Of a DNA stretch of 20,000 nucleotides, positions 8,881-16,575 are shown piece after piece. The number at the start of each line of letters is the position of its first letter. Within the stretch, counting starts at the first letter, position 1. Under the pieces are notes generated by a model. The model saw nothing but the letters and a program-made list of their open reading frames with translations. It had not been told where the DNA came from and did no database searches. Origin of the DNA: Chara braunii. Lineage: Eukaryota; Streptophyta; Charophyceae; Charales; Characeae. The stretch lies in assembly GCA_003427395.1 (NCBI GenBank), contig BFEA01000261.1, positions 528,212 through 548,211 on the forward strand, read 5' to 3'. The position numbers and the translations under genes were made by a program.

Positions 8881-10182
8881 GTACCACACATCCTCAAAAC
8901 ACCTGGCCCGCAAACAGTGCAAACAGTCTGAGACTTCAATTGTGACCTATTTTTGAAATCCCTCAAACAGATGAGATCAAATATCGAATTCAAGGAATAA
9001 GAGCTCAAGCTTGAGCGTACTAATATAGGAGAATACATCGGATTTAAAATTGGATCAGAGTTGAATAAACGTAAGACATCAATCCCACTTTGAGAAAACC
9101 TTTTGTAAATCAAACTTGGTAATCTTTCATTGGAAACAGAGCGAAGCTTTGATTTACGAATTTCAAATTAGGAATCTTGCACAGAAAATACGAATTTCAG
9201 ATTAAAAATCATACTCAGAAAAAAAAAATTCCCAGATCGACCAATTACATGAATCATTGAGAGACAATTGAGGTTTGTTTCAGATTAGGGACCTTGCTTA
9301 GAACAGAAAAAACGAATTTCAGATTAGGGATCAATTACATCCAGAAAACACCTAAGATCTCATGAATCAGATTTTAAACAAAGTACAATCATAAAAACGA
9401 AATCATTCAAAAACAACCTCCGAAAAAAAATTCCCGGTCCTGAATGCATCAGAATGCTTCATCGTCAGAAAAATCCAGATCATCTTTTACGACAGAAAAA
9501 TAAGCACTCAGTTGGGATTTTATAGTCTTGTAATCAGAAGGAAATTAACACCTCAACCACCAGTCTTGTCACTTAGGAAAAACAGCGGACAATCTACATA
9601 ATTCCTTACCAACCCTAATTCCCACCCCCGCACATGTCATGTCCTCTCTCTCTCCCAACCTCCACCTCCTCCTTCATCGGCTTCAAAAGCATCTCAGCTG
9701 CTCGTGGCCTGCATCACATCTAACCAAAAAGCTGAACGATGAAGATTGTCGGACCGTGGCCAACACTTACCACAACACAGCCACGTAGCAAGCCCAAACC
9801 GCTAAGCCTGTCGACGACCCCTCGCTGGCAGTCCGGAGGGAGAAAGAACATCCATGGTGGCGGAAACCTACTCGATCTGCCATCTCTTGTAGCCCGCTGT
9901 TAGAATCTTCACCAAGAGCTGCCACTCCCTGCCATCACTCGCCTCGCACTTTCGCCCGCCGCTTCACCTGATTACTCCCACACCAATGACACCATACTGA
10001 CGAGTTGTGAGCCCCACGAGGCGCCTCCATCACACCCTGTCACCATCAGCCCCGCCCTCTTCCCCCACGCCTCGCCGCTCGTTGCTTCTCCCCATCGCCG
10101 CTCATCGCCACGCCCTGCCATCCCCCGCCTCGTGCTTTCACCCGCTACGTCGCCTACGTCGCCTGGCTTCTCCGTAGCACAC
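8881..10182. other. No recognised gene; A/T-rich then C/T-rich sequence
   Basis: 8881-9560 is A/T-rich, with recurring ACGAATTTCAGATTA phrases (near 9191 and 9313) and a 14-bp palindrome GCTCAAGCTTGAGC near 9002. 9600-10180 is C/T-rich with a partial repeat CCCTGCCATC...CGCCTCG (about 9930 and 10110). No frame, RNA gene or transposon terminus is supported. Confidence 0.5.
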
Positions 10183-10447
10183 CGGAAGGATCATACCGGT
10201 GGGGCGCAGCGCTCCCGGCCGCGCCGCGCCCCTCTCTCCGGGATCTTGGAGCGGCTACAATTGCCAATGAGCTGGTTCCTGGATTTTGATATGAAGGGAC
10301 GCTGGACCCGGTTTCCAGCAGGTGCAGCTCCCCACCAATGGAACGGAGCCATCCAATACCGAGGGTGTAGAGGGGGTGACTGCTCTTATCAGCACCCCCC
10401 NCACACCCTCGCCGATGTTTCAATTAAAAAAAAAAAAAAAAAAAAAG
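10183..10447 (+). mobile_element. Poly(A) retroposon, copy B, diverged and chimeric-looking
   Basis: 10299-10351 matches the core of copies A and C (GGGACGCTGGACCCGGTTTC then CAGCAGGTGCAGCTCCCCAC). The 3' part differs and forms a hairpin at 10360-10411 (CGAGGGTGT with ACACCCTCG, plus an inner GGGGGTG/CACCCCC). A poly(A) run follows at 10426-10447. The start near 10183 is a guess based on a CGGAAGGATCAT match to the 3' end of 18S rRNA. One ambiguous base (n) lies at 10401. Confidence 0.45.
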
Positions 10448-10943
10448 GATGGACTCCAATGGAGAATAATCGGGGTTGAAGGACGAGTCGCCAGGTACTT
10501 CGGAGTCCAGAGGAAAGACGTAGGGAACACGGGTATTTAACCTAGTAGCGAGAGTTGATCTTCTTCTAAGTGGACGAGGCAGAAGGGCAATGCTGGATTG
10601 TGTTCACGCATTCCAGTTCTTTTTGTATTGGCACATTATGTCCTCCACGAGAATAAAGCCTCACATTTTGTGCTACATCATATGATTGTGTTTTGTTTTC
10701 CTTTCTCAGAAAATCCCTGCCATTTTCCCTAATCAGGCAACTGCATCCTGTGGTAATGCGGACAGTCAAGCCGATGGTGGGGTCTCTCCAAAATTGGCGA
10801 CCCATTGGCCGTGGCCTACCTCCGCATTGGGTGACCTAGATGGATATCCAGCAAAAAGGCACCCCAGTACTACCCGAAAGTTGCAGCTGAATGCAAGCCA
10901 CATATTTTTTATTTCTTAGCTGGAAAACGTACTGGTGCTTTAA
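10448..10943. other. No recognised gene
   Basis: An AATAAA lies at 10652-10657 in the phrase AGAATAAAGCCTCACA. About 120 bases later comes TCTCCAAAATTGGCGACCC. That arrangement recalls the R-U5 end and primer-binding area of an LTR retroelement, but no matching second LTR or internal coding is visible. I make no firm call. Confidence 0.4.
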
Positions 10944-11025
10944 ACGACCAGTACACGCCCCCAGCCTTGCAGAGAAGAAAAAAAAAATGTCGCCACCACC
11001 AAAACAGCCCGGGTGTACTGGTGGT
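10944..11025. mobile_element. Short MITE with ACCACCAGTAC-type ends (copy P3)
   Basis: Its ends ACGACCAGTACACGCCC and GGGTGTACTGGTGGT form an inverted repeat. They are flanked by TTAA on the left (10940-10943) and TTGA on the right. The ends resemble those of the two longer copies at 12026-12211 and 17987-18157, but the interior is different and shorter. Confidence 0.55.
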
Positions 11026-11312
11026 TTGAAGGGAGATTTTGCCATGGTGCCATCTGTGTGAATTTTTTTATCTTAGCTTGAACTCTTCACCTTTCAGCCT
11101 GGTCATCCAACTATCCTTGTGATTTTCCCCTTGCCCTTTGTAGGGCATCGTATGTTTCCAGGTGTAGGGGGTGGTCCATCAGGTGTTTGTCCCAGTGTTC
11201 TAGTTGGGAGAACAAGTCATCTAGGACCCTCTTTTTGTCTCAGGCATTCTTTATGGCAAACTTTTTGGCAAACTTGTTGGCTCAATCTCTGAGCTCTAGT
11301 GCCAGTAACCTG

Positions 11313-11484
11313 AAAAAAAAATGTAGTTGAGGCTTTACTTAGCTACCATTCCTAGCCGAAGCCCGGTAATGGCTCCAGTATCTCAAATTGCTATGCATAT
11401 GTTTCTCAATATGTTCTCGAATGGGACGCTGGGCCCAGTTCCCAGCACGTGCTGCTCCCCACGAATAGACTGGACCATTGTCTT

Positions 11485-11525
<41 letters not shown>
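11313..11525 (+). mobile_element. Poly(A) retroposon, copy C, inserted in the second LINE
   Basis: The core GGGACGCTGGGCCCAGTTCC, then CAGCACGTGCTGCTCCCCAC and GAATAGACTGG (11423-11474), nearly matches copy A. It is followed by an A run of about 37 bases (11489-11525). LINE coding resumes on both sides (WLNEG to the right, ANKFAKKF to the left), so the insertion is clear, though its left edge is approximate. No target duplication could be read with confidence. Confidence 0.7.
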
Positions 11526-11529
<4 letters not shown>

Positions 11530-12025
11530 GGAAGGTTCCTTCATTGAGCCATTGGACCTGTGAACCTTGCTCTGTTTTCTGAGTGGACCAGAACATTGAA
11601 AATTCTATTACCATCTCTGAGAAGGAGGGAAGTTTGAGAAGGGCGGTTTCGAGTTCACACTATAATGATATAATAATATCCAGGGGCTCTTGTGCAAGTG
11701 AATGGAAGAGGAGTCCAATCACGATCATCCTGTGATCAAAAGATCTGCAGGGGCTGATTGGGAGAATTTCGGCTACAGTTAACAACCCTGATAAGTCCTG
11801 CGAGAGGAGTCTCAGGTCAATCCTTGAATTGGAAAGTCTATTTCCCCTCTGGATCCTATGCATGTGTATGCCTTTTTTAGTTGGGTGTAGCTCCTTGTAT
11901 GTACCGATTAGGCGCATGTCTGCCATCAGTGTCCTAAGATCACCACAACCTGCCCTTGGGCAGCAGATTGGTTATTTCATGATGTGGATATCCCGTCCAT
12001 CGTTGATTCTGATGTGACGAGTTTA

Positions 12026-12211
12026 TGAGTACTTGGCCCAGCTATTGATGCCGAGCCTAAACTTGCCCTGTGCGCCAAAAAAAAACGAAGAGACGCAGGC
12101 CTGCTTTTGGCTGGCGCCGCCAGCCATTTCGGTTCGGTACCCGAACCCCCAAAATGTGCGGCGCATTAACGTGCAAGCCCCGCGTCCGATGTATGGGCGA
12201 AGTACTGGTGG
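12026..12211. mobile_element. TTAA-type MITE (copy P2), inserted in the second LINE
   Basis: The right end AGTACTGGTGG is followed by TTAA (12212-12215). The left end GAGTACTTGGCCCAGCTATT has lost its outermost bases and follows TTAT. The inner sequence CAGCTATTGATGCCGAGCCT matches the complement of copy P1 at about 18118-18145, so the two are in opposite orientations. It splits the second LINE right after its GKFN endonuclease motif. Confidence 0.75.
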
Positions 12212-12711
12212 TTAAACTTCCCTATCATAATTATGGGGGCATCCTGGAGCAGTGTCTGTTGCAGGGAGGCCAGAAATCCACTTGCTGTAAGGGGTCATTT
12301 GGGCATACACACATATTCGATTTGGGGTCACTACTACGTGGGGTGATAAGAGCAGCCCCTCATAGTAGCTCCCCTTTCTGTTCAGGCTCCTTTCTATGGG
12401 TGGGGAGCTTCACCTGCAGGAAAATGGGCCCAGCATACTCTTTGTTGAAACACAGTAGTTCTCCAACTTGCGCTCCACGTACCATGAGCAGCATTGATTG
12501 CCTGATTTCCAGCATTGATAATCCCCTACTTTCTTGCAGAATCCCCTACTTTCTTCCTCCTCGTAGTATGACTGCTCATTTAGACCCACATCATTGATAT
12601 CTCCGTACTTCTTCCCTGCTACGAAGCATGACAGACCCCTGTTTGAAAATCCATCCCTTCTACTCGGGTCCTATCTGCAGCAAAACAGTCCTGTGTCCAT
12701 TTATATTCCTT

Positions 12712-12990
12712 CTTTTTTTTTTTCTTTTTTTTTTTTTCCTCCGTCGAGGCTATGGAGGATCCAAACTTGGCCAGCAATCAGGGAGCAAGGGGTGGGGGTG
12801 GCTGGGGCACAGGGTGGTGGGGGGTTGGAGGGGCGGCTGGGTTGCAGCCGAGGCCTCGAGATATCATGATTGGACAGACCCGGCCCTAGTAATTCAGAAT
12901 TATTGTCATCCTGTTCATCTGATTTCGTCCGGACTCGAACTCGAATCCATATTCAACAGTGCATGAGTGTCGCCACAACCGATAGGCCCG
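12712..12990 (-). mobile_element. Probable tRNA-derived SINE
   Basis: On the minus strand GAGTTCGAGTCCGG (near 12925-12940) fits the RNA polymerase III B box (GTTCGANNC). TGTGGCGACACTC, about 35 bases upstream, is a weaker A box. About 200 bases later the unit ends in an A-rich tail (T-rich 12712-12737 on the plus strand). Head, body and poly(A) tail are in the right order for a SINE. No target duplication or second copy is seen here, so the call rests on the promoter box plus the tail. Confidence 0.5.
12790..12842 (+). repeat. G-rich tract with quadruplex potential
   Basis: Runs GGGG, GGGGG, GGGG, GGG, GGGGGG and GGGG occur within about 50 bases, separated by short linkers, meeting the usual four-run pattern for an intramolecular G-quadruplex. 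It lies in the body of the probable SINE. Confidence 0.6.
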
Positions 12991-13000
12991 TCGGTCCTTA

Positions 13001-13120
13001 GGGCCTCGCTCCACCGCTCACCACATGCACAAAAGACAAGACTTTTGTGGTGCACCTGTACGTGTTATAGGGGCAAATTCGTTCTCATTTTGCACACTCG
13101 GTGATCGGTGGGGCGGGCCC
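13001..13120. mobile_element. Tourist-like MITE, U family (copy U1)
   Basis: Its ends GGGCCTCGCTCCACCGCTCA and the complement of GATCGGTGGGGCGGGCCC form an imperfect inverted repeat. It is flanked by TTA on the left and TTT on the right. Inner phrases TGCACAAAAGACA and CTCATTTTGCACA recur in the other U copies. The terminal sequence and TTA preference fit PIF/Harbinger Tourist-like elements. Confidence 0.7.
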
Positions 13121-13193
13121 TTTATTCTCGTAGTACCGAGTCTTCTTCATTTCGCCTGTGCACATAGTCAATCAAGCCGTCCGTCCGACCAAG

Positions 13194-13261
13194 AGAGCAT
13201 TGCAGCGACGGACCTGGCGTCGCTGAAAGAGCATTGCAGCGACGGATCTGGCATCGCTGAA
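13194..13261. repeat. 34-bp tandem repeat, two units, each a small hairpin
   Basis: Units 13194-13227 and 13228-13261 both read AGAGCATTGCAGCGACGGAY then CTGGCRTCGCTGA. Each contains CAGCGACG paired with CGTCGCTG (CATCGCTG in the second). Confidence 0.85.
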
Positions 13262-13371
13262 GCACACTACACACCAAATGTGTAGCCCATCGTCCTTCCT
13301 GTTCCGTGATTGTTTTTCCCTTTTTTCATGTGTAATGTGTATTACACTACCTACTCACCACTACGGGCCTA

Positions 13372-13476
13372 CCTTCTTCCCCCGAACACAACGTACGGTC
13401 ATTATATCAGTATTTAGACTGAAAGATACCCCAAATACAGCTATAATGACCATACGGTGCATTTGGGGGAAGAAGG
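13372..13476. mobile_element. Near-palindromic TA-flanked MITE (copy S1)
   Basis: The ends CCTTCTTCCCCC and GGGGGAAGAAGG continue into a long imperfect inverted repeat that includes ACGGTCATTATA and TATAATGACC. The element is flanked by TA on both sides. A second copy lies at 14099-14205. Size, palindromic form and TA target fit Stowaway-like (Tc1/mariner-type) MITEs, although the terminal motif is not the classic one. Confidence 0.8.
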
Positions 13477-13478
13477 TA

Positions 13479-13788
13479 TTTGCACTACTCTCCATCAGCC
13501 ACAATTGGTGGTAGATGTGTGGAGAACGAAAAAAACTGATACCACGCTCGGGCGTGGGGGCGCAGCCAGGACGGCGGACCGGTGACCAGCCCACGACGCG
13601 CCATTCCCGTCTTTATGAGAGGAATAGAATCCCCCCGTGCTCCCAGCCCCAACCCTACCACCTCCGAAGCCACCCCTAGACGCCACCGACCGAGACCCTC
13701 CCCCTGTCCTGCTTTTGCCTCCACCGCCTGCCGGGTGCCCACTGTCACTCACATTCCCTTTCCGGCCGCTACTGCCCACCTCCCCACC
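13479..13788. other. No recognised gene; C-rich
   Basis: Between two MITEs the sequence is C-rich (notably 13640-13800), with no supported frame or transposon end. Confidence 0.5.
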
Positions 13789-13918
13789 ACCCCCCTGCCA
13801 CACCACTCTCGAAATGTGCAAAATGGGAATGAACTTACCGCTAGAACATGACCAGATGCACTCGCCACATTTTTGTCTTTTTCACATTTCGAGTTGCGAG
13901 AGTGGTGTGGCGAGGCCC
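13789..13918. mobile_element. Tourist-like MITE, U family (copy U3)
   Basis: GCCACACCACTCTCGAAATG near the left end pairs with CATTTCGAGTTGCGAGAGTG and GTGTGGCGAGGCCCC at the right. The left terminus is eroded into a C-rich run. TGCAAAATGGGAATG and TTTGTCTTTTTCACATTT mirror the inner phrases of the other U copies. Confidence 0.65.
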
Positions 13919-14098
13919 CTACCCACTACTATAAGTACAAGTAAGCGGAGTTCCTAACGATACAGAGAAAGAAAAGATTAGCAAGCATGGCCCCCCCCTG
14001 CGCTTCAAAGGATGACACGCATAAATCGAGTTCCTGATGTCTGGCAGGCCGTTCGATAGCCGTAATCTCAACGGCCGAGAAAACGAGAAATTGGGGTA

Positions 14099-14205
14099 CC
14101 TTCTTCCCCCAAATACAACGTATACGGTCATTATAGCTGAATTTGAGGCATCTTTCAGTCTAGATACAGCTATAATGACCGGACGTTGTATTCGGGGGAA
14201 GAAGG
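14099..14205. mobile_element. Near-palindromic TA-flanked MITE (copy S2)
   Basis: Same family and layout as 13372-13476. CCTTCTTCCCCC then AAATACAACG pair with CGTTGTATTC then GGGGGAAGAAGG. The central arms TCATTATAGCTG and CAGCTATAATGA also pair, leaving a loop of under 30 bases. It is flanked by TA on both sides. Confidence 0.82.
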
Positions 14206-14276
14206 TAGGTGTAGAACCCTAGCGTGCGGCGAGGCCCTACCAAGGGGTCGAGGCCTACTACAGTAGTACCGTAGTA

Positions 14277-14409
14277 GGGCCCCGCTCCACTACTCTCGAC
14301 GACATGCTCAAAAGACATAAGTAAATCATGGCGACGATGTATTCTTGCCATGCTCTACCTGCAGATTCACTCTTGTTTTGCACATTTCGAGGGTGGTGGA
14401 GCGAGGCCC
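14277..14409. mobile_element. Tourist-like MITE, U family (copy U2)
   Basis: The ends GGGCCCCGCTCCACTACTCT and the complement of GAGGGTGGTGGAGCGAGGCC form an inverted repeat of about 20 bases with few mismatches. The flanks are GTA and CTA. Inner phrases CTCAAAAGACATAAG and CTTGTTTTGCACATTTCGAG match the other U copies. Confidence 0.7.
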
Positions 14410-14617
14410 CTACACTCTCCAATCTCCAAAGACCCTCGCTCTCACGACCTGCAATACACATACTACCTGGCTGCACAGCCGAACGCCGACCTGACTGACC
14501 GCAACGCCGGGACGAAACTAATAGCTGCGAACTAAACTAAACTGTGGACGTGATTGCAGTCAGATACATTTAGACATTTAGTACAGGAAGGCCCAGAAAA
14601 AGGCCAAGCAAAGGGGC

Positions 14618-14770
14618 AACACTGTATCTTCCCATGTTCTAAAGAAGGATTCAGTCTCATTTTGCACGGTCGTAGAGTAGAACCAGAGGCAAAATGAGAC
14701 TGAACACTGTATCTTTCCATGTTCTAAAGAAGGATTCGGTCAGACTCATTTCCCACAGTCGGAGAGTAGC
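14618..14770. repeat. 85-bp tandem repeat, about 1.8 units, with a hairpin
   Basis: AACACTGTATCTTCCCATGT, then TCTAAAGAAGGATTC, starts at 14618 and recurs at 14703. CAGTCTCATTTTG and CAAAATGAGACTG (about 14652-14704) form a 13-bp stem. The unit resembles part of the U family (CATGTTCT..., CTCATTTTGCAC). Confidence 0.8.
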
Positions 14771-15165
14771 ACCACCTCCGTCGATCCCCCAATGTCTCCC
14801 AATGTAACGAACGGTTGGATAACCGGTTCCTAACTTCCCGAACTGGAAACCGGGTGCAGCCCGCAATTCGTCCAAGGACCGCACCACCATCCCCGCGACC
14901 GCCACCACGTTGGCTTACGGAACGACCGGTCGGTGTCGTGTTAGCGACCGTGACGCCCTATACCCGCTTATACCCACTTACACCTATTTTTTAGGCCTAG
15001 TTGCTCGACTCTGCACGACTCGCCATCCGACAACATTGTGAATGCAGCTGGACAACGCAGCTGCCTCCGTGCACTGGAAATGACGACAAATTTCCCCAAA
15101 TGGAAAAAAGCAAAAAACGCATCCATGTATACGCAGCCATCCTGGCTGCGAACTTAAACCGTGCC
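14771..15165. other. No recognised gene; possible decayed MITE end
   Basis: TTAGGCCTAGTTGC at 14992-15005 followed by GACTCGCCATCCG resembles a Tourist-like left terminus (compare 18421). A partner end cannot be fixed, because GAACTGGTTGC near 15168 also fits the B repeat. The rest shows nothing I can name. Confidence 0.4.
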
Positions 15166-15181
15166 GAACTGGTTGCAGTTA

Positions 15182-15616
15182 GGGCCTCGTTCGACACCAC
15201 TACAAAACCCTTACATCTAAGGTTTTCATCGTTCCACACCTCCCTAATCCCGAAGAAAAAGAAGTCGAACTTGTTTTCACATTCGCGGCCGTAAGGGCTG
15301 GCCCTACAAAAGTAAGGACTCACCAGCCAAAACGGACCTTGATGTAAGGAGGCCCGTGGAGGTGACTTGAAAGTAAGGGATGACACCCTTACATCCGCGA
15401 AAGAACCATTTTTATTTTTTATTTTTTTTAACATCAGGTGTGTCTTTCGGCCACTTAAAATGCAAACTGAGGCACCTGAAATGTAAGTGCGCCTAAGTGT
15501 AGGGTTTTCGTAAGTGGTTGTGGGACGAAAAATGAGGTAAGGGAAAATTAATCACTTTTTCGCAGTAAGGGCACCCTTACAAAGTACGGGTTTTGTAGTG
15601 GTGTCAAACGAGGCCC
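15182..15616. mobile_element. Tourist-like MITE T1 with perfect TTA duplication
   Basis: The left end GGGCCTCGTTCGACACCACT then ACAAAACCC matches the complement of the right end with one change (TTT for TTC). TTA lies directly on both sides (15179-15181 and 15617-15619). At 435 bp with no coding frame it fits a non-autonomous PIF/Harbinger element. Inner sequence holds many CCTTAC and GTAAGG phrases that extend the inverted symmetry inward. Confidence 0.9.
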
Positions 15617-15630
15617 TTACTCCGCACTAT

Positions 15631-16059
15631 AGGCCTCGTTGCACTACTCTAGACTCTCGAAGTTTTGAGAGTGGGTCTTCGGTGCACTTACTCTCGATCG
15701 GGAAACTTTCGAAACCCGATTGAGAGTTATCGGAAGCCACGCTACAACGCCACTCTCGAAATGTCGAGAGTCTCCTGCCTGCAAATACTGAATTTGCAAG
15801 TGTCGTCGGGAGTTGCCCACCGACAGGCTCGTTTTTCGAGAGTGGACCTCATGTCCCGGCGGCCAGACTTTGTCCCGTAGCGCAGTGGTGCAGCTCTTCT
15901 GTCGAGTAGGACGACGCCCAAGGTTTCAAGAGTTCATCTAGTGTCACAGGTTCTAGAGTAAGTGCAGCGAAGGCGTGTATTTCGAGAGTCTCGCCTCTCT
16001 GACAATGCTAGTCAAACTCTCGAAATATTTCGAGAGTCTAGAATAGTGCAGCGAGACCC
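15631..16059. mobile_element. MITE V, rich in CTCTCGA/TCGAGAG motifs
   Basis: The left end AGGCCTCGTTGCACTACTCT then AGACTCTCGAA and the complement of the right end (GGGTCTCGCTGCACTATTCT then AGACTCTCGAA) form an inverted repeat of about 30 bases. Comparison with the empty phrase CACTATATTT at 17960 and 18936 implies a 3-4 bp target duplication within TATA; the exact register is ambiguous. At least eight CTCTCGA or TCGAGAG copies lie inside, including the palindrome CTCTCGAAATATTTCGAGAG near 16017-16036. Confidence 0.78.
15871..15945 (+). other. tRNA-like segment inside MITE V
   Basis: GTAGCGCAGTGGTGCAGC fits the tRNA D-arm and RNA polymerase III A box well. About 35 bases on, CAAGGTTTCAAGAGTTC is a degenerate T-arm or B box. 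The anticodon arm does not fold cleanly and there is no clear acceptor pairing, so this is a relic of a tRNA or SINE head, not a tRNA gene. Confidence 0.4.
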
Positions 16060-16575
16060 TATATTTCCTCTTCAAAAAAGTTACACTTAGGGTCTCGTTA
16101 GACACTCCTAAAAGAATCCTAAAATTTTTAGGACTCCTCCTAAAGGATTTTTAGGATTTCGTGTGATGTCGTTACACGCAATCCTAAAAATCATCTTCTA
16201 GGATTCGTCCTAAAAGGTCTCTCGTGGCCGTTTTTCATATGCGTATACCAGCCGCGTCGCCAATGTCCGTCCATTCCTGCCAATGTTCATCCAATCCCCG
16301 TCAACGGCTACCGTTCGTGGTCGTTGCTCACGTCGACCGACAGAAAACCTCCGATGTCCGACCACTGACCCGACGGACCACTTCTACACCAGCAACTCCG
16401 TGTCGACGGTGCCATGCGCGCGACACAACGAGTCCGTGAAACGCGGGAATCCTAAATTTTTCAGTAGGTCGGGGGCTAATGAAAAATTTAGGACGATTTT
16501 GCCTAGGGAATTCTAAATCCTTTAGGACTCGACCTAACGCTATTTTCACATTTTCGATCTCAAAATTGGATTTAG

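Larger units (their letters stand above)
11040..12710 (-). pseudogene. Second LINE fragment (L1-type), endonuclease to linker
   Basis: Read on the minus strand it parallels the first LINE. FLASLQQTLLQDAPIIMIGKFN (around 12215-12290) corresponds to the GDFN endonuclease motif. LMADMRLIGTYKELHPTKKG and SRIDLRLLSQDLSGLL lead to SPCRSFDHRMIVIGLLF (11660-11926). FWSTQKTEQGSQVQWLNEG follows (about 11530-11640), then, after an insertion, ANKFAKKFAIKNA and LFSQLEHWDKHLMDHPLH (11090-11310). The residue-level divergence from the first LINE is large, so this is a separate subfamily or an older copy. Stops, the retroposon at 11313-11525 and the MITE at 12026-12211 break it. The 5' part (12330-12710) is weak. 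No RT motifs are seen before it ends near 11040. Confidence 0.82.

Noticed and set aside
10401-10401. Ambiguous base n as a biological feature
   Set aside because: It lies in a C run inside a hairpin and is most simply a base-calling uncertainty.
11327-11563. Frame ending in poly-Lys
   Set aside because: It reads through the retroposon core into its poly(A) tail, so it is an artefact of the insertion.
13582-13957. Pro-rich plus-strand frames
   Set aside because: They follow a C-rich low-complexity tract and run into a MITE. No supporting motif is seen.
15871-15945. Functional tRNA gene
   Set aside because: The D-arm fits, but the anticodon arm and acceptor stem do not pair properly and the B box is degenerate.
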